Assembly (NCBI GenBank): GCA_947626995.1
Contig: CANQUI010000027.1
Coordinates: forward strand, 1-33,461
Origin: an uncultured Eisenbergiella sp.
GTDB lineage: Bacteria > Bacillota > Clostridia > Lachnospirales > Lachnospiraceae
Direction of reading: 5' to 3'
Length of the DNA: 33,461 nucleotides
Below, one piece after another: positions 9,718 through 17,331 of this stretch (the stretch's first letter is position 1; each line of letters opens with the position of its first letter). The position numbers and the translations under genes are program-made. Below the pieces are notes generated by a model. That model searched no databases. It was given only the letters and a program-made list of their open reading frames with translations, and was not told the origin of the DNA.

Positions 9718-10408
9718 TGCTTCCTCTCCTTCTACATTCGTAAAATTTGGAAAATGATGTGCGCTGCAGCGTCTCCAGCTGCAGCGTCTGCCGTACAAAA
9801 TCCGGCAGAAACGCGTCGTATTTGACCTCCAGCACATGAAGGCCCTGGGGCATGACCGGACGTTTCGGATAGTCTCCCTCCAAAAAACGCGTCACCGCGT
9901 CGGAGGATGTGATGTTTTTATCCAGCGTGATCCTGACGTTTCCCTGCCGGAGCACATAGGGGGTCCGATCGTACTCTACGATGACCTTTGCCGACAGTCC
10001 CCGTTTCCTTTGCTGCAGCGCAAATTTGCAAAGCAGCGGAGGCATGGCCTCCCAATCCTTCCTAAGCTCTCCGCGCAGGATCTGCCCGCACTGTTCCTTT
10101 GTCAGCAGACAGGAAAGCTTGCGCGTCATGCCCTGCCGCTTTTGCTTAAGCTCCAGCGCGATCCGCGCCGCGCTGCCATTATAGATGCGGATGCGAAACT
10201 TCTCCCTTGGGTCCGTCCCGTCCTGATTTTCATAAAAACAGCGATCCTTTACATCGTCAAAATAAACGCTGCGGATCGCATAACTGCCGCCCCTCGCATG
10301 AGGATCCGGTTTGAGCAGCGGCCGGATCCGATGCGCAATGACCGCCAGCTGCTGCAGCGTACATACGTATTTGAGTTCATGCCGCCACGCGCCTTCGTCC
10401 CCGTTCAT
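9695..10408 (-). CDS. VTC-domain (polyphosphate polymerase-like) protein
   Basis: A 237-residue soluble protein with a VTC/CYTH-type tunnel domain, the fold of the catalytic part of the yeast Vtc4 polyphosphate polymerase. Conserved tunnel features can be seen: RHELKYV at the N-terminus, AIRSVYFDD, the basic KFRIRIYNG strand (an R-x-R motif), ALELKQKRQG, RKLS, VIVEYDRTPYV and VLEVKYD near the end. These match the basic and acidic tunnel residues expected of a triphosphate-binding enzyme. It lacks the SPX and membrane segments of the eukaryotic protein. The ATG at 10408 follows AAGAGGAGAGG at close spacing; upstream frame to 10477 has no ribosome site. It is the first gene after the spoVG terminator and overlaps the DUF4956 gene by 23 bases. 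Polyphosphate synthesis is inference; another CYTH-type phosphohydrolase activity is possible. Confidence 0.82.
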   Translation of the reverse strand: MNGDEGAWRHELKYVCTLQQLAVIAHRIRPLLKPDPHARGGSYAIRSVYFDDVKDRCFYENQDGTDPREKFRIRIYNGSAARIALELKQKRQGMTRKLSCLLTKEQCGQILRGELRKDWEAMPPLLCKFALQQRKRGLSAKVIVEYDRTPYVLRQGNVRITLDKNITSSDAVTRFLEGDYPKRPVMPQGLHVLEVKYDAFLPDFVRQTLQLETLQRTSFSKFYECRRRGSNGISGYL

Positions 10409-10450
10409 CCTCTCCTCTTTTCCGCCTGCCGTCGCAGACTGATTTGAAAC

Positions 10451-10481
10451 ATAATATGCTGTTTTCCATGTTAACACACAA
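10451..10481 (-). promoter_or_regulatory. Weak candidate promoter for the VTC-DUF4956-pth-mfd operon
   Basis: Between the spoVG terminator and the VTC-domain gene, TATTAT lies at 10451-10456 with a TTGTGT-like -35 at 10476-10481. The spacer is 19 bases, longer than ideal. The position fits, but the match is weak. Confidence 0.3.
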
Positions 10482-10484
10482 AAA

Positions 10485-10514
10485 GCCGCCCGGCAAGTCT
10501 TTTAACCGGGCGGC
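10485..10514 (-). terminator. Rho-independent terminator after spoVG
   Basis: Arms GCCGCCCGG (10485-10493) and CCGGGCGGC (10506-10514) form a perfect 9-bp GC-rich stem with a 12-nt loop. On the minus strand the stem is followed by five T residues. It closes the glgC-glgD-spoVG transcript 30 bases after the spoVG stop. Confidence 0.93.
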
Positions 10515-10544
10515 GTCCGTATTTTCCCTGTTTGCGCCGGCGCT

Positions 10545-10820
10545 TTAAAACAAGGATTCCGTTTCCTTTTGCGCCTTTTCGTAAGCCTCCAGGATCAGCG
10601 TCTGAATGTTCTCCCGGGTGGCCTGACTGATGGGATGTGCAATATCCCTGTATTCTCCGTCCGCGGTCTTTTTGCTTGGCATGGCAATAAAAAGTCCCTT
10701 ATCCCCTTCAATCACTTTGATATCATGTACAACGAATTCATCGTCAATGGTAATGGACACGACCGCTTTCATCTTGCCCTCTTTGGCAATTTTTCTGACC
10801 CGTACGTCGGTGATCTTCAT
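10545..10820 (-). CDS. spoVG: SpoVG family regulator
   Basis: A 91-residue SpoVG, a small nucleic-acid-binding regulator that affects sporulation septation and, in other Firmicutes, capsule and virulence genes. The whole family pattern is present: [11 protein letters not shown] at the start, the [21 protein letters not shown] strand region, [10 protein letters not shown], and [10 protein letters not shown] followed by a helical tail. The ATG at 10820 is chosen because GGAGGGAG sits seven bases upstream; the in-frame codon at 10841 would place the ribosome site inside the gene. The gene begins 24 bases after the glgD stop and is followed by a strong terminator, so it is probably also expressed from the glgCD transcript. 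No separate promoter could be recognised in the short gap. Confidence 0.96.
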   Translation of the reverse strand: MKITDVRVRKIAKEGKMKAVVSITIDDEFVVHDIKVIEGDKGLFIAMPSKKTADGEYRDIAHPISQATRENIQTLILEAYEKAQKETESLF

Positions 10821-10844
10821 CGAACTCCCTCCTTCCGCCATTCT

Positions 10845-11963
10845 TTATAAGATATACCTTTCATTCTTTTCAATCACAATCTTAATTCCGTTCTCCCCCC
10901 TGTAATAGGAATGGGCGCGGATCGTATCATGGCTTTCGACGATGCAGTTCTCAATGTGGGTATTATCGCCAATATATACGTCATTGAGTATGATTGCATT
11001 TTTGATATAGCAGTTATCCCCGATAAACGTCTTTTTAAAGACCACCGAGTCCTCCACCGTTCCGTTGATGATACAGCCGCTGGAGATCAGGCTGTTGGAA
11101 ACGCTGGCGCCCATGTTGTATTTTGCGGGCGGCAGATCCTCCACCCGGGAATAAATATCCGGATATTGTTTGAAAAAGTAATCGCGGATCTCAGGCTTTA
11201 AAAAATCCATGTTTACGCCGAAATAATCTTCCACGGAGGCGATATTGCGCCAGTATTCTTTCATCCGGTACGCGTAGATGCGTTTTTGATTTTTATAACG
11301 GATCAGAATATCCTTCACAAAATCATAGCGGTCCTCCAGCGCGCACTTCTCGATCATTTCGATCAAAAGCCTTCTGCGGATCACGTAAATGCCGCAGGAT
11401 ATGGTGTTGGAACGGGCGACCACGGGCTTTTCCTCAAACTCCCGGATGCGCTGATCCTCATCCAGGATCACGGTCCCGTACCGCTCGGCGCAGAACCCGT
11501 CGGGCATGTCCTTGCAGACAATGGTCACATCCGCCTTTTTCTCGATGTGATATTCCAGCACCTTATTATAATCCATTTTATAGACGCAGTCGCCGGACGT
11601 AATCACCACATACGGCTCGTGGCTGGTCTTTAAGAAGGAAAGGTTCTGATAAATCGCGTCCGCCGTCCCTCTGTACCAGAAATTATTATCCGCCGTCACC
11701 GTCGGCGTGAACACGTAAAGGCCGCCCTGTTTGCGTCCGAAATCCCACCACTTGGAAGAACTGAGATGTTCGTTTAAGCTGGGCGCGTTATACTGTGTCA
11801 GCACGCCCACCTTCTGAATGTGGGAATTGGTCATATTGCTCAAAGCAAAATCGATGCTCCTGTAGCTGCCCGCCACCGGCATGGCGCTGATGGCCCGCTG
11901 CCGGGTCAGGTCTTTCATTCTCCGGCTGTTTCCGCCTGCTAAGATAATGCCGATCGCTCTCAC
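10845..11963 (-). CDS. glgD: Glucose-1-phosphate adenylyltransferase, GlgD subunit
   Basis: A 372-residue GlgD, the partner subunit of the ADP-glucose pyrophosphorylase for glycogen synthesis. The nucleotidyltransferase domain (about 1-240) begins [11 protein letters not shown] and carries [14 protein letters not shown] and [11 protein letters not shown] left-handed beta-helix of hexapeptide repeats follows (about 280-360: [39 protein letters not shown]). Compared with GlgC, the nucleotide loop is degenerate ([12 protein letters not shown] in place of [12 protein letters not shown]), as expected for a GlgD that mainly modulates GlgC. The start is GTG at 11963, and its GTGA overlaps the glgC stop, which should give matched amounts of the two subunits. 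Confidence 0.95.
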   Translation of the reverse strand: MRAIGIILAGGNSRRMKDLTRQRAISAMPVAGSYRSIDFALSNMTNSHIQKVGVLTQYNAPSLNEHLSSSKWWDFGRKQGGLYVFTPTVTADNNFWYRGTADAIYQNLSFLKTSHEPYVVITSGDCVYKMDYNKVLEYHIEKKADVTIVCKDMPDGFCAERYGTVILDEDQRIREFEEKPVVARSNTISCGIYVIRRRLLIEMIEKCALEDRYDFVKDILIRYKNQKRIYAYRMKEYWRNIASVEDYFGVNMDFLKPEIRDYFFKQYPDIYSRVEDLPPAKYNMGASVSNSLISSGCIINGTVEDSVVFKKTFIGDNCYIKNAIILNDVYIGDNTHIENCIVESHDTIRAHSYYRGENGIKIVIEKNERYIL

Positions 11964-13234
11964 TGTCTCTCACCTGCCTTGATCAAAGTCTTTCCGCTTT
12001 CCAGGCATCCGTCAGGATAATCCTGCAAAACGGTCGTGCCGGCGATCACCGTGTTTTTCCCCACTGTCACGCCGGCGGGAATCAGGCTCTTTTCTCCCAC
12101 CGTCACAAGGCCATGGTCATAAATCTGCGGAGCGGTATCGTTGGGTGTCTCCGAGCCGATCCCCAGCTTCGCGTTTTCCTCGATGACCGTATTTTCCGCC
12201 ACGATGGCACGATACAGCTCGCAGCCGTCCCCGATCGTCGTATGGTTCATCACAATGGAATCCCGGATCACGCTTCCCTTTCCGATGGTCACGCCGCAGC
12301 CGATGACGGAATTGATCACCTCGCCGTAAATCTCCGATCCCTCTCCCACGATGCTGCGTTCGATTCTGCCGCCCGGCGCCACGTACTGAGGCGGAAGGAT
12401 CTCGCTTTTGGTGTAGATCTTCCAGTATTCCTCATACAGATTGAACTCCGGGACAAGGTTGATCAGCTCCATGTTCGCTTCCCAGTAGGAATAGAGCGTC
12501 CCCACATCCTTCCAGTAGCCGTTGAATTCGTAGGCATACATGGACGCGCCGTTTTGGTGGCAATACGGAATCACGTGCTTCCCGAAATCCAGATTGGGCT
12601 GGGACGCCATGGCGATCAGCGCATCCTTTAACGTGGACCAGTTAAAGATATAGATCCCCATGGACGCGAGATTGCTCCTGGGCTGCGTCGGCTTCTCCTC
12701 AAAATCCACAATGCGCCCGGTCCCGTCCGTAATCATGATCCCGAACCGTCTGGCCTCTTCCATCGGCACCGGCATGACCGCGATGGTACATTCGGAGCCG
12801 TTTTGCTGATGAAATTCCAGCATCACCTCATAGTCCATCTTATAAATATGATCTCCGGAAAGGATCAGCACATATTCCGGATGGTAGCTTTCCATATAAT
12901 CAATATTCTGATAAATGGCATTGGCCGTTCCGGTATACCATTCGCTGTTTTCGCTTTTTTCATACGGCGGAAGCACCGTGACGCCGCCGATGTTCCTGTC
13001 AAGATCCCACGGGATCCCGATCCCGATATGGGTGTTCAGCCGAAGCGGCTGATATTGGGTCAGAACGCCCACCGTATCCACGCCGGAATTGATACAATTG
13101 CTCAGCGGAAAATCAATGATCCGATATTTCCCGCCAAAGGATACCGCCGGTTTGGCAACTTTGGATGTCAGGACGCCCAGTCGGCTTCCCTGACCGCCCG
13201 CCAAGAGCATGGCTATCATTTCTTTCCTGATCAT
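11960..13234 (-). CDS. glgC: Glucose-1-phosphate adenylyltransferase, catalytic subunit GlgC
   Basis: A 424-residue enzyme making ADP-glucose from ATP and glucose-1-phosphate, the committed step of bacterial glycogen synthesis. Motifs include [14 protein letters not shown] with the GxGxRL loop, [19 protein letters not shown], the catalytic Asp region [12 protein letters not shown], the glucose-1-phosphate site [10 protein letters not shown] and [13 protein letters not shown]-terminal left-handed beta-helix starts near residue 290. The ATG at 13234 has GAGGTG five bases upstream. A promoter with an extended -10 lies about 90 bases upstream. glgA, glgB and glgP are not in the window, so the polymerising and branching enzymes must be elsewhere if the pathway is complete. 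Confidence 0.97.
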   Translation of the reverse strand: MIRKEMIAMLLAGGQGSRLGVLTSKVAKPAVSFGGKYRIIDFPLSNCINSGVDTVGVLTQYQPLRLNTHIGIGIPWDLDRNIGGVTVLPPYEKSENSEWYTGTANAIYQNIDYMESYHPEYVLILSGDHIYKMDYEVMLEFHQQNGSECTIAVMPVPMEEARRFGIMITDGTGRIVDFEEKPTQPRSNLASMGIYIFNWSTLKDALIAMASQPNLDFGKHVIPYCHQNGASMYAYEFNGYWKDVGTLYSYWEANMELINLVPEFNLYEEYWKIYTKSEILPPQYVAPGGRIERSIVGEGSEIYGEVINSVIGCGVTIGKGSVIRDSIVMNHTTIGDGCELYRAIVAENTVIEENAKLGIGSETPNDTAPQIYDHGLVTVGEKSLIPAGVTVGKNTVIAGTTVLQDYPDGCLESGKTLIKAGERQ

Positions 13235-13325
13235 GTCGTCACCTCAAATGCTGATTTGCGATAGGGAGCGCTCTCGCTCTGCCTTATAGTGCCCGATCTT
13301 TCGCACCGTATATTCCTTCGTGCCC

Positions 13326-13354
13326 ATTATACCACAGATTGGAGTAAAAGGGAA
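13326..13354 (-). promoter_or_regulatory. Promoter of glgC-glgD-spoVG
   Basis: On the minus strand a perfect TATAAT (13326-13331) is preceded by TGG, giving an extended -10 (TGnTATAAT). At 17-base spacing the -35 position reads TTCCCT, which is weak, but extended -10 promoters tolerate this. The predicted 5' leader to the glgC ATG is about 85 bases. Confidence 0.7.
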
Positions 13355-13562
13355 TCCTTATTTTGACATTCCCGGCACCGTTTGCTCGTTCGGATTGTGT
13401 AAAATATCTATAAATTTTTTACAATTTTTTTGTTTTTTATCCATTATATCTAATCTCTTTTAACACTTTGGCGTGATAAATTCGCATATTTTTCACAAAA
13501 ACGACATTTTTTGCATTTTTCTGTGCCGCCGGAAAGACCTTTGCGGAATTTTCATTTTCCTA

Positions 13563-13591
13563 TTGGTTTTTTCCGGGTATTTGCGTATAAT
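13563..13591 (+). promoter_or_regulatory. Promoter of murC
   Basis: TTGGTT at 13563-13568 and TATAAT at 13586-13591 are separated by 17 bases, a good sigma-A-type pair. The start of transcription would be near 13598, giving a leader of about 55 bases to the chosen ATG of murC. Confidence 0.72.
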
Positions 13592-13653
13592 ATAGCAGGA
13601 AGTTTTTGCTTTGCCAAAATCCACATATCTTAACAGACAGGAAGTGCTTTGTC

Positions 13654-15039
13654 ATGTATCATGTAGATTTCAACCGTCCCATTCACGTTTATTTTATCGG
13701 CATCGGGGGTATCAGCATGTCCGGCCTTGCCGAAATCCTGCTTTCCGAGGGCTTCTCCGTTTCCGGTTCCGACTGGAACCGCTCCCCTCTGACCGATCAT
13801 CTGGAAAGCCGGGGCGCCCGCATCCATTTCGGCAGGCCCCAGAAAGCGGAGAACATCACGGACGAGATTGATCTGGTCGTCTATACCGCGGCGGTTCATG
13901 CGGACAATCCGGAGTATGAGAGCGCAAAACAGCGCGGCATCCCGATGCTCACAAGGGCGGAGTTTTTGGGCCAGCTCATGCGCAACTATCAAACCCCCGT
14001 CGCCGTCAGCGGCACCCACGGCAAAACCACCACCACTTCCATGATCTCCGAAATCCTCCTTTTGGCGGGCATGGATCCCACCATTTCCGTGGGCGGTATT
14101 CTCCAGTCCATTCACGGCAATATCCGCATCGGCAAATCCGGCCTCTTCGTAACGGAGGCCTGCGAATATACCAACAGTTTCCTGCATTTCTTCCCTAAGA
14201 TCGGTATCATCCTCAATATTGAAGAGGATCATCTGGACTTCTTTCACGACATCGACGACATCCGCGCCTCCTTTTGCCGTTTCGCCCGGCTGATCCCTGC
14301 GGACGGCACGCTGATCATCAATGCGGATATCGACCGGTACGAAGAAATCACGGAAGGGCTGCCCTGCCGCATCGTCACCTTTGGCACCAGGCCGGACGCC
14401 GACTATTACGCCACGGACATTTCCTATGATAACATGGCAGACGGCACGTTCCGCCTGCACCGTTTCGGACGGGACGGCGAGATCATTACGCTGGGAGTCC
14501 CCGGCGTCCACAATATCCTGAATTCTCTGGCGGTGCTGGCGCTCTCGGATCTTCTGGGCGTCGATCCCGAGGCCGCCAAGAAGGCGCTGGGCGCTTTCCA
14601 CGGCGCCGACCGCCGCTTTGAATACAAGGGCGAGAAAAACGGCGTTACCATAATAGATGATTATGCGCATCACCCCACGGAAATTACCGCGACGCTGACC
14701 GCGGCAAAAAAAGTTTTGCATCACACCCTCTGGTGCGTGTTCCAGCCGCATACCTACACCCGTACAAAAGCGTTTTTAAACGAATTCGCCGACGCGCTTT
14801 CCATCGCGGACAAAGTGATCCTTATGGACATCTATGCGGCCCGGGAAACCGATACCCTGGGGATCAGCTCCGCCGACATCCAGACGCGGATCCAAAAAAA
14901 GGGAAAGGAATGTTTTTATTTTCATACCTTTGAAGAGGCGGAACAATTTATTTTAAAAAATTGTATCAACGGGGATCTGTTGATAACTATGGGAGCCGGG
15001 GATGTGGTGAAAATAGGCGAAGAGCTGCTTTCCCGATAA
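13654..15039 (+). CDS. murC: UDP-N-acetylmuramate--L-alanine ligase
   Basis: A 461-residue cytosolic ligase adding L-alanine to UDP-MurNAc, the first amino-acid step of peptidoglycan stem-peptide synthesis. It shows the N-terminal UDP-binding loop YFIGIGGISMSGLA, the ATP loop SGTHGKTTTTSM at about residues 118-129, the Mur ligase central motifs (TEACEYTNSFLHF, NIEEDHLDFF), the DDYAHHPTEI segment and PHTYTRTK of the C-terminal domain. Length is normal. The ATG at 13654 is preferred because AGGAAG lies nine bases upstream and homologues begin close to the GxGG loop; an in-frame ATG at 13606 would add 16 unlike residues and start within about 10 bases of the predicted transcript start. It is the only gene on its transcript, having its own promoter and a terminator. 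Confidence 0.96.
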   Translation: MYHVDFNRPIHVYFIGIGGISMSGLAEILLSEGFSVSGSDWNRSPLTDHLESRGARIHFGRPQKAENITDEIDLVVYTAAVHADNPEYESAKQRGIPMLTRAEFLGQLMRNYQTPVAVSGTHGKTTTTSMISEILLLAGMDPTISVGGILQSIHGNIRIGKSGLFVTEACEYTNSFLHFFPKIGIILNIEEDHLDFFHDIDDIRASFCRFARLIPADGTLIINADIDRYEEITEGLPCRIVTFGTRPDADYYATDISYDNMADGTFRLHRFGRDGEIITLGVPGVHNILNSLAVLALSDLLGVDPEAAKKALGAFHGADRRFEYKGEKNGVTIIDDYAHHPTEITATLTAAKKVLHHTLWCVFQPHTYTRTKAFLNEFADALSIADKVILMDIYAARETDTLGISSADIQTRIQKKGKECFYFHTFEEAEQFILKNCINGDLLITMGAGDVVKIGEELLSR

Positions 15040-15040
15040 A

Positions 15041-15165
15041 TTGTCCACATCATCCACAGGCCGGACGCCTTAAAACGCCCTTTGGCCTGTGGATATTTTT
15101 TGTCGAAAAAGCGGGGCAAACAGCGGGTTTTTCGTGTGCCTTCCACACTTTCCACATTTTCCACA
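15041..15165. promoter_or_regulatory. Cluster of DnaA-box-like 9-mers between murC and dnaD
   Basis: The core TCCACA occurs six times in 125 bases. Plus-strand copies are TTGTCCACA (15041-15049), TCATCCACA (15050-15058), CCTTCCACA (15139-15147), CTTTCCACA (15148-15156) and TTTTCCACA (15157-15165). One minus-strand copy is ATATCCACA (15088-15096). Several differ by one base from the consensus TTATCCACA, and neighbouring copies are exactly 9 bases apart. The 15050 and 15088 copies are the arms of the murC terminator, so they are not independent. DnaA binding is inference. Confidence 0.55.
15052..15100 (+). terminator. Rho-independent terminator after murC
   Basis: ATCCACAGGCC (15052-15062) pairs with GGCCTGTGGAT (15084-15094), an 11-bp stem with a 21-nt loop, followed by a T-run up to 15100. 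It begins 13 bases past the murC stop codon. Confidence 0.85.
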
Positions 15166-15212
15166 AATGCCGGAAACCCTTGTATTTACTGGACTTTTCG
15201 GGAAATTGCCTG

Positions 15213-15241
15213 TTTTCTTTTTCCAAAAGTTATGCTATAAT
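15213..15241 (+). promoter_or_regulatory. Promoter of dnaD-dnaC-prs
   Basis: TATAAT at 15236-15241 is preceded by TGC, an extended -10. The -35 position at 17-base spacing reads TTTTCT, a weak match. Transcription would start near 15248, just ahead of the AGGGGG ribosome site of dnaD. The tandem TCCACA boxes end about 48 bases upstream of the -35. Confidence 0.7.
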
Positions 15242-15265
15242 CGCAAGGAACAAGGGGGATGTACC

Positions 15266-16327
15266 ATGGGCAGGATCCAACTGACAAACGACTGCGGCCT
15301 GGAGGCTACGGTGGTTTCCAATATTTTTATTGATTCCTATATGAAAGACGCCAACGACGCGCAGATCAAGGTCTATCTTTATCTGCTGCGCCAGCTGCAG
15401 GCAAACGCCGGGGTGAGCATTTCCGACATCGCGGACTGCTTCAACCATACGGAAAAGGATGTCATGCGCGCGCTGCGCTATTGGGAGAAATGCCGGGCGC
15501 TCACGCTGGTATACGACGAGGAGAAGAATCTGCGGCAGATCCGCCTGAACGACCTGCAGCATACCGACAGCGCCAGACCCGCCGATGCGGTCAGGCCGCT
15601 CTACAGCGCGGCTTCCTCCGTTGCCGTCATCTCCCATCAGACGATCCCGCATCCGTCGGCGTATGAAAAACCGGCGTATACGCCGGACGATTTAAAGGCG
15701 TTTGGCAGGCGCGAGAATACGGCGCAGCTCTTTTTTATTGCCGAACAGTATCTGGGGCGGACATTGTCCTCGTCCGATATGAAATCCATCCTGTTCTTCT
15801 CGGACAAGCTGGGCTTTTCGGACGAGCTCATTGATTATCTGCTGCAATACTGCGTGGAACGCGGGAAAAAGGATTTCCGCTATATGGAAAAGGTGGCTGT
15901 CGGCTGGGCCCAAAACGGCGTTACGACCCCGGAAGAGGCCAAGCGCCAGTCGTCCCGCTATGAAAAAGACGTTTACCGCATCATGAACGCGCTGGGCCGG
16001 TCCAATCCGCCCACGCAGAGCGAAGTCGCCTATATCCGCCGCTGGATACAGGAGTACGGATTCGAAATCGACGTGATCCTGGAGGCCTGCGACCGGACCG
16101 TTCTGGCTACGGACCGGCATCGTTTCGCTTATGCGGACCGCATCCTGGCCTCCTGGCAGAAGGCCGGCGTGCACCATGTTTCCGATATTTCCGGCCTGGA
16201 CGCCTCCCATCAGAAGGAAAAAGCCGGAAAGTCCCCCAAGACGGGCTCCATCAGCGAGTACAACCGGTTCATGCACAACAGCTACGATTTTGATGCGCTG
16301 GAAAAAGAACTGCTCAAGGAGAATTGA
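15266..16327 (+). CDS. dnaD: DnaD-domain replication initiation protein
   Basis: A 353-residue DnaD/DnaB-like protein of low-GC Gram-positives, which remodels origin DNA and helps load the replicative helicase. The N-terminal part (about 1-105) resembles a winged-helix DDBH1 domain (ISDIADCFNHTEKDVMRALRYWEKC). Two DDBH2-like modules follow: about 140-215 (LKAFGRRENTAQLFFIAEQY, DYLLQYCVERGKKDFRYM) and about 235-310 (YRIMNALGRSNPPTQSEV, then YADRILASWQKAGV with the Y-x3-I-x3-W pattern). The ATG at 15266 has AGGGGG upstream; earlier in-frame codons lie before the predicted promoter. The stop is one base before the loader start, matching the DnaD/DnaB-DnaI functional pair. Whether it plays the DnaD or the DnaB role cannot be decided from sequence alone. 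Confidence 0.9.
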   Translation: MGRIQLTNDCGLEATVVSNIFIDSYMKDANDAQIKVYLYLLRQLQANAGVSISDIADCFNHTEKDVMRALRYWEKCRALTLVYDEEKNLRQIRLNDLQHTDSARPADAVRPLYSAASSVAVISHQTIPHPSAYEKPAYTPDDLKAFGRRENTAQLFFIAEQYLGRTLSSSDMKSILFFSDKLGFSDELIDYLLQYCVERGKKDFRYMEKVAVGWAQNGVTTPEEAKRQSSRYEKDVYRIMNALGRSNPPTQSEVAYIRRWIQEYGFEIDVILEACDRTVLATDRHRFAYADRILASWQKAGVHHVSDISGLDASHQKEKAGKSPKTGSISEYNRFMHNSYDFDALEKELLKEN

Positions 16328-16328
16328 A

Positions 16329-17303
16329 GTGGCACTGACAGTTTCCCAATATAATCTCATCATGCGGCAATATGAAGAGCGCCAGACCCGCAACCGGCAT
16401 CTGCGCGAAAAACGGCTGCGCCATATCTACGATACGGTGAACGGTTATCAGGCCCTGGACGAAGCGGTAGCTTCCTGCTGCGTGGCACAGGGCAAAAAGC
16501 TTCTGGCCGGAGACGGTACGGCAATGGACCGCCTGCGGCAGAAACTCTCCCGGCTTGCCGACGAACGGACCGATCTCCTTCTTAAAAACGGCTATCCGGA
16601 GAACTTCCTGCAGCCGGTCTACGATTGTCCGGACTGTCAGGATACCGGATATATCCGCGGGCAGAAGTGCCATTGTTTCCGGCAGGCCGAAATTTCTCTT
16701 CTGTACGAACAGTCCAACCTGAAACAGGTATTGGACCGGGAGAATTTCGACACGCTTTCCTACGACTGGCTGGAAGGGGAAACGCTGGCGCGTTATCAGC
16801 AGACCGTGGAAAAATGTAAGAAATTTTGTACAAATTTTAAAACGCTCTACCAAAATCTGTTTTTTTATGGTACAGTGGGTACAGGCAAGACGTTTCTTTC
16901 CAACTGCATTGCCCGGGAATGTCTGGACATGGGCTGCTCCGTGATCTATTTCAGCGCCGCGGGGCTTTTTGAACTGCTTTCCCGCAACACCTACCGTTTC
17001 CGGGATCCGGAAGAAATGTCCTCCTTATACAGCGATCTTTTTCACTGCGATCTTCTGATCATAGACGATTTGGGTACGGAGATCTCCACAGCGCTTACGC
17101 TCTCTCATTTTTTCACCTGTGTCAACGAGCGCCTGCTGCGGAAAAAATCCATGATTATCTCCACCAATCTCTCTTTGGAGGATTGCCGCAACCGGTATCA
17201 GGACCGCATTTTTTCCCGCATTGCCAGCAGCTTTGAGTTCTGCAAGCTGACCGGCCCCGATATCCGCATGTATCAAAAAGTTCCCAACGCGCTTAAAAAA
17301 TAA
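16329..17303 (+). CDS. DnaC/DnaI-like helicase loader ATPase
   Basis: A 324-residue AAA+ ATPase of the DnaC/DnaI group that loads the replicative helicase at origins and restart sites. The N-terminal part has a Cys cluster (C100, C103, C114, C116 in YDCPDCQDTGYIRGQKCHC) able to bind zinc, like the N-terminal domain of DnaI. The ATPase core has Walker A GTVGTGKT at about 181-188, Walker B LLIIDDLGTE, a sensor-1-like IISTNLS and an R-x-FSRI arginine-finger region. I chose GTG at 16329, one base after the dnaD stop, because AAGGAG lies seven bases upstream; the next ATG is at 16362 and has no better site. A PRPP synthetase gene follows after 28 bases. Confidence 0.92.
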   Translation: MALTVSQYNLIMRQYEERQTRNRHLREKRLRHIYDTVNGYQALDEAVASCCVAQGKKLLAGDGTAMDRLRQKLSRLADERTDLLLKNGYPENFLQPVYDCPDCQDTGYIRGQKCHCFRQAEISLLYEQSNLKQVLDRENFDTLSYDWLEGETLARYQQTVEKCKKFCTNFKTLYQNLFFYGTVGTGKTFLSNCIARECLDMGCSVIYFSAAGLFELLSRNTYRFRDPEEMSSLYSDLFHCDLLIIDDLGTEISTALTLSHFFTCVNERLLRKKSMIISTNLSLEDCRNRYQDRIFSRIASSFEFCKLTGPDIRMYQKVPNALKK

Positions 17304-17331
17304 GCGATTGTCAGAAAGCGAGGATATTTGA

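Larger units (their letters stand above)
13235..13653. other. Divergent intergenic region between glgC and murC
   Basis: About 420 bases with no supported gene. It holds the minus-strand glgC promoter near 13326-13331 and the plus-strand murC promoter at 13563-13591, with an AT-rich stretch between them (about 13395-13520) containing several T-runs. No riboswitch-like or terminator-like hairpin stood out by eye. Confidence 0.6.

Noticed and set aside
15041-15165. A chromosomal replication origin
   Set aside because: Box matches are imperfect, no dnaA-dnaN or other usual origin neighbours are present and no clear AT-rich unwinding element follows; a regulatory or titration site fits better.
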